A stretch of DNA of 64,000 bases from Liopterus haemorrhoidalis (taxonomy: Eukaryota > Arthropoda > Insecta > Coleoptera > Dytiscidae). The DNA lies in the NCBI GenBank assembly GCA_963971575.1, contig OZ020616.1:33894306-33958305 (forward strand), read 5' to 3'. Position numbers and translations under genes: made by a program. Shown one piece after another: positions 19,796 through 29,478 of this stretch. The first letter of the stretch is position 1. Every line of letters starts with the position of its first letter. The notes below the pieces were generated by a model, which was not told the origin of the DNA, searched no databases, and saw only the letters and a list, made by a program, of their open reading frames with translations.

Positions 19796-20600
19796 TATAT
19801 AAAGCTTTTTGACCAATATTTTTAATTACCTTTTTTTGGTACAGCTTGTTCTTTTTGTCTGGTACTGTAACTATGGTAGGGTAATTGATAGCATCAGAGT
19901 TCTTTCCTAAATATTTTAAGATAGCGAGCGAATATAATTGTGTTATTTGATTTATTTTAGATTCACAGAATAATATATTAGATGGATAAGTGATACTTTT
20001 ATTATACATTGTTTTAATAATTCTCTTTTGCAAAGTTATAATTTTTTTAATGTGTATTTTTGCAGCTCCGGGGTGGAGCTATCCAGTCAATCCATATGAA
20101 ATTGTAGACGGCACGAGTCCATAATAAAATATTTTAAGTTTTTCAGTTGTGAGTACATGCCTGAGTTTTTTGAAAATGTACAAATAATGTCTTAATTTGG
20201 TACATAGATTATTTATGTGATAGTCCCACCTTAGATGCTGATCAATTGTAATCCCTAAATATTTTATGAAGTTTACTTTGCTTATTTGATTGACACAGAG
20301 ACAATTATTTCTAAAACAGTTAGCTTTATGAATAATTATTGAGTTGAACGTTTCTTGTTTGTATGCAGTGAAAGTAATAAATTTGGTTTTATCAATATTT
20401 ACTGACAGTAAATTGTTATCTAACCATGATATAACTTTTTGTAAATCTTCTGCGACCAAGTCTTGTAACTCAATCCACGACTTAGCTTTAATGAATAAAA
20501 CTGTATCGTCGGCAAAAGACATGAGTTTTCCATGCAAGTTTGGAATATTAAGAAAATCATTTAGGTATAACAGAAAAAGTAATGAATTCTGAAGAAGTAA
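19722..20600 (-). pseudogene. Jockey-like LINE fragment (reverse transcriptase C-terminal part)
   Basis: The minus strand encodes LYLNDFLNIPNL, then the catalytic FADDTVL box, SVNIDKTKFITF, FIKYLGITIDQHLRWDYHI and a thumb region. After a shift near 20040 it continues as LQKRIIKTMYNKSITYPSN. Order and motifs match the RT of Jockey-type non-LTR retrotransposons from the YADD box onward. It is 5'-truncated at about 20600. Confidence 0.85.
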
Positions 20601-21081
20601 AGAATTCTTATTATTGTCGTTAAGTGGGCCCTTTTATCTAGTTTAACTTTTTTCCTGAATAATTTTTTATATCTCTTGAAATAAAGAAGTTATACGAGGT
20701 GCAGCGTTTCAAACAAACAGCCTCTATATGTATGTTTGTAATTTCACAATATTTTCCACTGAGAAACCACTTAGCATAACATACCTAGTATTCTGAGGAA
20801 ATTTTTTTATTGTTGAAAAAATACATATTTTTTAAAAGTTCATGTAGTGTTTTAAATAAAAGCTCTTAGTACATAGAATAACAAACGATAAATTATTTTC
20901 AAAATATTGTTCATTTTGACTTGATTACCGCAAAAAAAAAAAAAAAAATGTTGTTCCACACAAATAGCATGCTGCTTTAACTTGAGTACAGATACCTGAG
21001 AAACACTGAAATATGTGAAAATTCACACTTCACATCAATTTTTTATTGGTTTCAAATCAACTATTTTAGTTTCCATCCATG

Positions 21082-23780
21082 GAGTAGCAATAATAAGCAG
21101 AAAAAATCTCTCTGTACATCAAATACCCCAGAATAATTACCGTAATCTAGAAGCCGTAGAGGCAGAACTAACCCTACAGAATAACTCATCACTGAAAATA
21201 ATATGCGCCTATCAGCAACCATCAAAAACTCTCCTACAACACGACATCTATACAGCATTTAATAGTAACAAATCAACACTATTAATGGGAGACTTAAACA
21301 GCAAAAATACAATCTGGGGCTGTCGTGCTGAAAATCCTAGTGGCAAAAAGCTGGACACATTCATGTCACTGTATTCCATACAAATCACCCCACCAAACGA
21401 ACCCACATATTATCCCCGCCGCTCAGATCACTTACCAGATATACTCGACATAGCCCTTCATAAAAACTTTTCAAAACCGATAAATCGCCAAGTCATTCAC
21501 GAATTAGATTCAGATCATGCACCAGTCATCCACACATTCTCAAATATTCCTCACATTATTACCCCCCCACCAAGATTAATAAATGGACCAATAAACTGGG
21601 AAATGTTTCAAAATGAGTTAAGTCAGCAAATTAATTGCACAACCAACCTGCATAGCCCGGAAAATATTGATGAAAACATATATAAAATCACAAGCTCAAT
21701 AAAAACAGCCATAAAAAAATCGACAATACAAGAGTATATTCATCAAAAAACACCCCATAATCAATATCATCCACCTCTCTATATCGTTAATTTAATAAAA
21801 GAAAAAAATAAAATGAGAAGAACTTGGCAAAAAACCCGCCACCCGGATCACAAGAAATTATTAAACAAGCTGGTGCATCAAGTCAAATGGGAATTAGATA
21901 ATTTCAGAATACAAAAATATCAAAGTTACATAGAAAGTCTCGAAGCAGGTGACCCAACAATGTGGCGAGCAACAAAAAAATTATTAAATAAAAACAATAC
22001 AGTGGCGCCGATAAAATCAACAGACAAAATATTTAGTACCGATAAAGAAAAATGCGATATTTTTGCGGAACACTTAGAAAAAGTATTCAGCCCACACCAA
22101 GAAGCCTGCAATGCGGAATTTTACCAGGAAGTGCACGAAGTCGCAAATCAACCCCTACCGGAAACAACAGAACCGTTCTCAACAACCACACCTGGAGAAA
22201 TTAAAGAAATCATAAAAAATCTAATATTAAAAAAAGCACCCGGTCATGACCTTATCACTAATAATATTCTAAAATCCCTACCACCAAAGCCTATAACACA
22301 ACTTGCAAACATATTCAATGCTTGTCTGAGGACAGGATACTTCCCCAAACATTGGAAACATGCTGAAATTAAACTGTTTCACAAACCGAAAAAAGATAAG
22401 CATGACGTATCAAGCTACTGCCCAATAAGCCTACTTCCCTCACTTTCAAAAGTCCTTGAAAAAATTATATATTCCCGACTGATAAAATTCCTAAACGAAA
22501 ATAACGTCATACCGACTTTCCAATTTCGTTTTAAAAAGAAGCACGCCACTGTACACCAACTACTTCGCATTACCGAAACAATTGAAAAAGGCTTTGAAAA
22601 CAAACAGTTCGTACCTGCAGGATTCTTAGATATTGCGCAAGCATTCGACAGAGTGTGGATCCAGGGTCTTATTTATAAATTATTGAAAGTTAAAACTCCA
22701 ACATACCTCTTGAAAATATTAACATCTTTTTTGAAAAATAGAAGCTTCCAAGTAAATATCAATAACACCTTATCAGAAATTAAAAACATACGAGCAGGAG
22801 TCCCACAGGGATCAGTCTTAGGCCCTGTTCTATTTAACGTATTTGTGCACGACATGCCCGTTCCAGCAGATGCAACAATCGCCATGTTTGCAGATGACAC
22901 GGCAATTGTTACAAAAAACGAGGTTCAAAACAGAGCAGTAAGTGATCTACAAAAAAACCTTGATATCACTACTGATTATTTTAAAAAATGGTGCATTAAA
23001 CTAAATACAACTAAATGCGAAATAAAAATGTTCACGCTAAGAAAAACTAGTAACCTGCCAGATATAATTATTAACAACAAAATTATTCCATGGAACCCGC
23101 CTAACCAAGCAATAAGATATTTAGGGGTGCATCTCGATAATAGACTAACATGGAGACACCATATTACGAAAAAACTACGAGAAGCCCAAACCAAATTAGC
23201 GATGCTCTATCCATTACTAAATAGGAAATCAACCCTAAAAAGAAAATGTTCCCTCTTAATATATAAAGGTATACTGAGACCTACCTTGACCTATGCGTGC
23301 ATGGTATGGGGTGCTGCACACCGAACACACATTAAAAAACTGCAAGCTTTTCAGTCGAAAGTATTACGGATCGCCACCAACAGCCCGTGGTTTATCAGGA
23401 ACAGCCATTTACACGAGGAACTGGGTATAATGACAATACAAGAATTTATGAAAAAGCTGTCAACAACATTTTTCCACAGAATTGGACAGTGCTCCGGTGC
23501 CACACACTATGAACTGGGCAAGCGAAAAATCCACAGAAGATTAAAGAGAAAATTACCACAAGACACTATAATAGACAGTGACAGTGATAGTGCGGATAGC
23601 GAACAATCTAATTAAACATTAGTAGCGAATCAACAGACATAAAGTGAAGTGACAGGGGAGTTCTTCGAACCGACCCCACAACGTGACAAACCCTGACAAA
23701 CACTGTATTATCAGAACTATGTGTTACATCATGTATGTAGATCTAGTTAAATAAAGAGTATTAATAAAAAAAAAAAAAAA
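21082..23780 (+). mobile_element. 5'-truncated Jockey-like LINE, young insertion
   Basis: The element ends in a poly(A) tract (23766-23780). It is flanked by the perfect 13-bp duplication GTTTCCATCCATG (21069-21081 and 23781-23793), proof of target-primed reverse transcription. Its 5' end is truncated inside the endonuclease. The coding region has no stop, so insertion is recent. A polyadenylation signal (AATAAA, about 23749) precedes the tail. Confidence 0.95.
21084..23615 (+). CDS. LINE ORF2: AP-endonuclease (partial) and reverse transcriptase
   Basis: About 843 codons are open without a stop. The first recognisable part is the middle of an APE endonuclease: GVAIISRKN, then LLMGDLNSKNTIWG about 65 residues later and SDHAP about 75 residues further on. 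The reverse transcriptase follows, with KKAPGHDLI (near 22240), PISLLPSLSKVLEKII, AFDRVW, RAGVPQGSVLGPVLF (near 22790) and MFADDTAIV (near 22885). A thumb and a lysine-rich C-terminal tail complete it. The frame is also open upstream to ATG 21015, but those 22 codons are host sequence on the far side of the target duplication, so the real start is lost. The catalytic FADD box and the GDLN motif are intact. Clade: Jockey, moderate confidence. Confidence 0.93.
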   Translation, partial: VAIISRKNLSVHQIPQNNYRNLEAVEAELTLQNNSSLKIICAYQQPSKTLLQHDIYTAFNSNKSTLLMGDLNSKNTIWGCRAENPSGKKLDTFMSLYSIQITPPNEPTYYPRRSDHLPDILDIALHKNFSKPINRQVIHELDSDHAPVIHTFSNIPHIITPPPRLINGPINWEMFQNELSQQINCTTNLHSPENIDENIYKITSSIKTAIKKSTIQEYIHQKTPHNQYHPPLYIVNLIKEKNKMRRTWQKTRHPDHKKLLNKLVHQVKWELDNFRIQKYQSYIESLEAGDPTMWRATKKLLNKNNTVAPIKSTDKIFSTDKEKCDIFAEHLEKVFSPHQEACNAEFYQEVHEVANQPLPETTEPFSTTTPGEIKEIIKNLILKKAPGHDLITNNILKSLPPKPITQLANIFNACLRTGYFPKHWKHAEIKLFHKPKKDKHDVSSYCPISLLPSLSKVLEKIIYSRLIKFLNENNVIPTFQFRFKKKHATVHQLLRITETIEKGFENKQFVPAGFLDIAQAFDRVWIQGLIYKLLKVKTPTYLLKILTSFLKNRSFQVNINNTLSEIKNIRAGVPQGSVLGPVLFNVFVHDMPVPADATIAMFADDTAIVTKNEVQNRAVSDLQKNLDITTDYFKKWCIKLNTTKCEIKMFTLRKTSNLPDIIINNKIIPWNPPNQAIRYLGVHLDNRLTWRHHITKKLREAQTKLAMLYPLLNRKSTLKRKCSLLIYKGILRPTLTYACMVWGAAHRTHIKKLQAFQSKVLRIATNSPWFIRNSHLHEELGIMTIQEFMKKLSTTFFHRIGQCSGATHYELGKRKIHRRLKRKLPQDTIIDSDSDSADSEQSN

Positions 23781-23793
23781 GTTTCCATCCATG

Positions 23794-24752
23794 CATCAGA
23801 TTTTTAGACGAACACTTCTGGGAAATAGGGTGGGAACAAAGTTTACAGTTTTTTTGTGAAAATCCCATACATTATTATTATTTTTTTTCAGAAATACATT
23901 TTTTTCGTTAAATTCATATTTGTTTATATTTCTCTTGCGATATGCATTGAGATTCAAGGGGTAATCTTTTGCAGGTAATACTATTATGAAATGATTTTTC
24001 TTTACCTATTTAAATTCCAAATCAAAAAGTTACATTAGAGTGTGTATCGCCAGGAACATTGTAGCTATTCTATTTAATTATTAACTTATTGAATATTATT
24101 TTGGTTCCTTTTAGAAGTACATTTAATAAAAATAAATAAATTAAAAAAATAAAAAACAATACGTATATTTAATAATAAGACATTTTTATTATAAATTGCT
24201 TAGTAATTAGTGTAATTACTATTGCATATAGATAGTAGCTAGAGCAATTTATATATTAAATATGTAGCAGAAAATGGTACATTTGTGTTGTGCTTAGCCA
24301 GTAACATTATGCGTTAGCACTATGAATTAAGCGTTGTTTACTAAAACATGAACTATGAATGAGGCTTTAGAAATCAGGTATTCGAGTATACTCCGTACCA
24401 TATTACTTTTGAAGATCGCAATAAAATAATAAAAGTTAGAGAATAAAATTACAATAGAAGTGATATAACTAGGCGTGTCAACCCATAGACGTAGGGATTA
24501 GTTTTTCACATTACGCATCATAACTTAAAGGATTAACAAAAACAAGTATACTTAATTATAGTTAGTACTTAAACGTATGTATAAATAATTTTTTTGAAAT
24601 ATTGGCTCACTTGTTATTCGACTCGCATTAGTTAACAATACTTGCATTTAATATTTTTACGTTCAATTATTAAAATTTTTAATTTACATTATGTGGAGAA
24701 CTCGTCGTATCATTCAAGGCAAAACAAAATTCCTAACTTGTCATCTAAAAAT
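23794..24752. other. AT-rich non-coding stretch
   Basis: Host sequence resumes after the LINE target duplication. I see no gene, RNA or clear repeat before the dispersed repeat at 24753. Confidence 0.4.
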
Positions 24753-25363
24753 CAGCTGTGGCCACCACAGGACCGACCTCCATCATAAAGTACTTAAAAT
24801 ACATTCTAGCTGCAGAGTAGAAATAACTTGGCCTAATATTTTCTAACAGACATATTATTTATCATGACCATGGAAACGTTACATATAAGTATGAAAAAAT
24901 TGAGACGAAACGAAAAATTTATACATAAATTATTCGAAATTTTTCGTTTTATCAAAAAACTTCTCAAATAAAAGTTATTAATTATTACTTTTGTAGCAAC
25001 TTTTGTTCAATAATTTTTTTCGAAATATTTTTCTGTTGTAAATTATTCACAAAAATCTTAAAATCTACACGAGTAAACTCCCATTTTTAGTCAACCGATT
25101 TTTACTAAAAGTTGATCAATTTGTGCCATTGATAACAGAAGGTTAAATATGAAGTTTCATAAAAATCCTTTCATCCGAATTTGCTCTGCACGTGTACACA
25201 GACAGACGGACAGAGATAGATGGACGGACAGACCGACAGACATCATGCTAAAAATAGTCAAAACGTTATGTAGGGACCTCAATTCGTGGAGATCCATCGA
25301 AATCTCGAAATGTCAAAATCGGTATGATCACAATACCTCCCTTATATATGTTGACGGTCGGTA
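24753..25363 (+). repeat. Dispersed 'GACGGACAG' repeat, copy C (most complete)
   Basis: It begins CAGCTGTGGCCACCACAG and ends ATATATGTTGACGGTCGGTA. It includes the CATGACCATGGAAACGTTAC block, two AT-rich blocks and the GACAGACGGACAGAG microsatellite. It serves as the reference for the four copies in this window. Confidence 0.75.
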
Positions 25364-25566
25364 AAAAGGCATCCATTAAAGACGATTACCCCAAGTCATT
25401 TACGTATCGGATGAAAATAACGATTAGCATAGTTAGTGTAAGCAAAAATTAAAAATATATGTATATATAAATAGACAATTCTGTAAATCTAGAGTAGTTA
25501 TGTTAACCTGTAAATAGTAACTGTTAGTTTTGTTTAACCGGCAATAAACAATAAAAAAAAAAATTG

Positions 25567-26401
25567 TAAATTGCGCCTATGGCTTCCATTGGTTGTTTTA
25601 AATCATAAGCTCCACCCCTCTGATTTCGTATACATTGAAACATAGAATTAAATTATAATTTCAACAATTCCCAATGGTTATTAAATTGACGCTTTTAAAA
25701 ATTAAATGCAACATTTGCCAAAATATAACTAGAATTTTGAAAAAATAATTTAAACAAAATAAAAATGCAAAAAAAACAGAAAAAATAATTGTCTCGAGAC
25801 CGGTAGCGAAACCTAGTTTTCAAATTAGACCGCGATAATGCTAACCATTACATTACGAAACTATACTGGTTTACATAAGTTATTAAATATTTTACATGGT
25901 CAACCAAAAAACTACAAAAATGCGTTATTTTCCGAAAACATAATCTGATCAAAAATTCCTGTTGGACTATTTCGGTTCACACCAATGTACATTACCTAGA
26001 ATTTTATCAGACTTTTAGTTTAAACCATCTGGGCTGTCCACCCTGTGTGGGACAAACATTTTTTTGCACAATTTTGGCAAAAATCGCGTCAAAATAATTT
26101 ATTTTTCAAAAATAAAATTTTGATCGTTATCCACGTACTAAGGGCTATCATTTGATACCTTACACAGAATTTATTTTATTTTTTTTTTTTTTCGATGAGC
26201 ACATATTTTTTTATATTTTTAGGGGGATATGTTTTTTAGATGTTTTAGTATTTTTCCTATGTGCGGGTCAAACAGTTATATAAGCATGCCAAATTTCAGT
26301 TTGGCTACAATTTTTACCGAGCAGACACACAGACAGACAGACAGGCAGACGACAAAATGACGGTGTAAAGGTTTTTTGGTCATACCTACAAAACCCTAAA
26401 A
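25567..26401. repeat. Dispersed 840-bp repeat, copy 1
   Basis: Starts near GCGCCTATGGCTTCCATTGG and ends TACAAAACCCTAAAAATG, with an internal GACAGACAGACAGGCAG run. Two more copies are at 37345-37970 and 38660-39505. The tRNA-like block seen in the other copies is decayed here (about 25796-25870). Confidence 0.75.
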
Positions 26402-27084
26402 ATGGAAGTGGCTCACCTCCATCTTTCAAACTTCATACGACTTACTTTTAAATAACTAATTTGAAATAGTACATAAATTAGTTCCAGTCCTATATAAAAC
26501 ATAAAAGCGAATGTTTTTAGAAAAAATGGTGACATCATACATTACCACACCGGTTAATACCACTGCTATCGACGTCACTGACCACGTTCAATGAAAGCCG
26601 ATTCAGAATTTAGTGTAAATGTACAATTGAAATATATTTAAAAATGTTTAAGTTCAATATGGTTTAATCTTAGGCTAGAACAAATCGTGTAGATCACCGG
26701 ATAATCGACCGAGAGTATCCCTAAAGAATTCAGAGCGCCCGTATGCCATTCGCGAACCGAACCAAAACTATGTGCCTCTCCAGCCCCGTTGTAGATTGAA
26801 CGTTTATGTACAAAGTATAACAATATTCCAGGAAACGATAGTGTTAAAATTTTAAATTTATTATTATTTCTTTTTCTATTATCAATTTAATTTTGGTATT
26901 TTAACAAGAAACTTGGAACAATGCACAATTATAATAATTTTGAAACATTAAAATATTTCCTGCATGACAAATGAAATTAAATACGTAGTGGATTGGTCTC
27001 TAAATGTTTAAACTTTTTTCAAGGTGATCTAAGTGTTTCATTAAACGAAATTTATGATCTTTTGTTCATTTTCTGTGATTTTTG

Positions 27085-27522
27085 TTTATTTTTTAAAAAA
27101 ATTTCGAAATTTTCTTTTTATCAAAAAACTTCTCAAATAAAAGTTATTAGTTTTTACTTTTATAGCAACTTTTGTTCAATAAATTTTTTTGAAATATTTT
27201 TCTGTTGCTAAATATTCGCAAAAATCCCATTTCTAGTCACCCGATTTTTACCATAAGTTAATCAACTCGTGTCTTTGATGTCAAAAGCTTAAATATGCAG
27301 TTTCATAAAAATCCTTTCAGCCGAATTTGCTCTGCACGTGTACACAGACAGACGGACGGACAGACGGACAGACGGACAGATGGACAGATGGACAGACAGA
27401 CATGCTAAAAATAGTCAAAACGTTACGTAGGGACCTCAATTCGTGGAGATCCTTCGAAATCTCGAAATGTGAAAATCGGTATGATCATAATACCTCCCTT
27501 ATATATGTTGACGCTCGGTAAT
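27085..27522 (+). repeat. Dispersed 'GACGGACAG' repeat, copy D (left-truncated)
   Basis: It matches the right two thirds of copy C, including the GACGGACAGACGGACAG microsatellite and a terminal TTGACGCTCGGTAA. The left end is missing. Confidence 0.7.
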
Positions 27523-28010
27523 TTATAATAATTGACAGTTACTTTCAACTTATTTATCACGTTGCCTCGCAATGATCATGTACGTGTCATACGGGATGTA
27601 AATTCGGTTAAAATAACAATATATGCGTCAGCTGATTAACTGAGTGATCAAGACCAATTCTATCAAAAATATGTTTGCAAAATTTGACAACTTAACTATA
27701 TTATTTAATTTTAATCCGGTTTCTTTTACAAACTAACAATAATTTGACCTAGCAACGGTCGACCATTGCTGTTTGAACCTGTTATGTAATGAGCTCAACC
27801 TGTTACGTTAATAACTCATTACGTACCCGGGCAGTGGTGTGTAATAAAAAGGAGAGGGGAACGTGCTACATTTACTAATTACTGACACGCCTGTAATAAA
27901 TGTATATCTATATAGTCGTGGCAAAATATTATTTTATACCAATTGTGAAAATTAAATTCTTAAATTACCTTCATATTTTGGGTTCCATGGCAGTCCAAAC
28001 TGTGACAAAA

Positions 28011-29113
28011 TTATTTGAAATATAAGAGAGTATTGGAAATAGTAGGAAAATATTTAAAATACTAGAGAAGATTTTAAGTACAGTATTTGTAAAACTGTGG
28101 AAAATTTGAAATACATGGGGATATTTGAAATACTAGGGGAGAATTGAAATATTAGGGAAGATTTAAAATACTCGGTAAGATTTGAAATACTAGGAAAATA
28201 TTTGAAATACTAGGAAATATTTGAAATATGTACTAGGGAACTATTGGAAATACTATGGAAATATTTGAAATACTAGGGAAATATTTGAAATACTAGGAAA
28301 TATTTGAAATACTGGGGGAGATTTGAAATACTAGGGAAATATTTGAAATATTTAGACAGATATTAAATACTATGGGAGATCCGAAATACTAGGGAAGATT
28401 TGAATTACTAGCAAAATATTTCAAATAATTGAAAATATTTCAAATATCTATTGGAGGAAATACTTGAAATACTAGGGAAATAATTGAAATACTGTGGATA
28501 CTGTGGGAAGATCTGAATTATTAGCAAAATATTTCAAATAATAGAAAATATTTGAAATATGTACTGGGGAAATACTTGAAATACTAGGGAAATAATTGTA
28601 ATACTGTGGAAATATTTGAAATATTAGGGAAGATTTAAAGTACTGGGGTAGATTTGAAATAGTAGGGATGATTTGAAATACTAGGGAAATATTTGAAATA
28701 CTAAAGAAGATTTGAAATACTACGGAAGATTTGAAATACAAGGAGAGATTTGAAATACTAGGGAAGATTGGAAATACTAGAAAAATATTTGAAATACTAG
28801 GAAATTTTTTAAAATACTATGGAAATATTTTAAGTACTAGGGAAATATTTGAAACACTAGGAAAGATTAGAAATACTGGGGAGATTTGAATAAGCAGGGA
28901 AGATTTAAAATACAAGGGGAGATTTGAAATACTAGGGAAGATTTGAAATACTTGGAAAATATTTGAAATACTAGAAAATATTTGAAATATGTACTAGGGA
29001 AATACTTGAAATACTAGGGCAGATTTGACATAGTATGGAAATATTTGAAATACTAGGGAAGTATTTGAAATACTAGGGAAGATTTGAAATACTGGGAGAG
29101 ATTTGAAATAGTG
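28011..29113. repeat. 1.1-kb minisatellite, about 20-bp unit
   Basis: More than fifty head-to-tail units of the form ATTTGAAATACTAGGGAA, with GAT or ATAT joints, vary between about 18 and 28 bp. Some higher-order units recur (for example ATATGTACTAGGGAAATACT). It lies about 310 bp downstream of the gene B stop codon. Confidence 0.95.
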
Positions 29114-29425
29114 AAGTAAACATTAACAGATTAAAAATAAATAAATAAAAAATAGTTTAAATTAATTTTATTTCATAAATATACACAATAACATTAATAT
29201 TTGTCATGACACATAAAATAATGACTCCAGGCAACATCACTTATCATCTAAAGTAGAACATCTATGGCAATAATTACGTCATTATTATTACTTATCTCTC
29301 CGCTAAAGCAGGCTTAAAAATAATAAATAATTGAGTTGTGTCTTGCATAGCAAAGTGATATCATTAAGACGAATACTGCAGCATCTTTATTGTCCAGTAG
29401 AGATAGTTTCTGATAAAGGAAGAAT

Positions 29426-29478
29426 TTATTTGAATTCTTGTTGTTTTGATGGGAGCAAGAAACACATAAGTCCACATA
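29426..29478 (-). CDS. Gene B terminal exon
   Basis: The exon is 53 bp, starting after the acceptor TTGTTACAG. It encodes CGLMCFLLPSKQQEFK and the TAA stop (29426-29428). It matches the gene C terminal exon in length, phase and pattern (CGL.CFLLP.K..EFK). The short C-terminal tail is typical of this group. Confidence 0.92.

Larger units (their letters stand above)
18640..20724. mobile_element. Tc1/mariner-like transposon with 58-bp inverted ends, filled with LINE fragments
   Basis: The left end (CAGAGTGTTTGTTTGAAACG...) and right end (complement of GAGGCTGTTTGTTTGAAACG...) match over about 58 bp and are bordered by TA (18638-18639, 20725-20726). Close to the left end, the frame 18817-19011 ends RHIEHL-stop, like the tail of an IS630/Tc1-type transposase. 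The rest of the interior is replaced by two LINE fragments of opposite orientation. Confidence 0.65.

Noticed and set aside
21015..21081. N-terminal part of the 866-codon frame
   Set aside because: It lies outside the LINE, left of its target duplication. The open frame there is chance fusion.
28472..28741. Minus-strand 89-codon frame
   Set aside because: Reads through the 20-bp minisatellite and has only repeat-derived composition.
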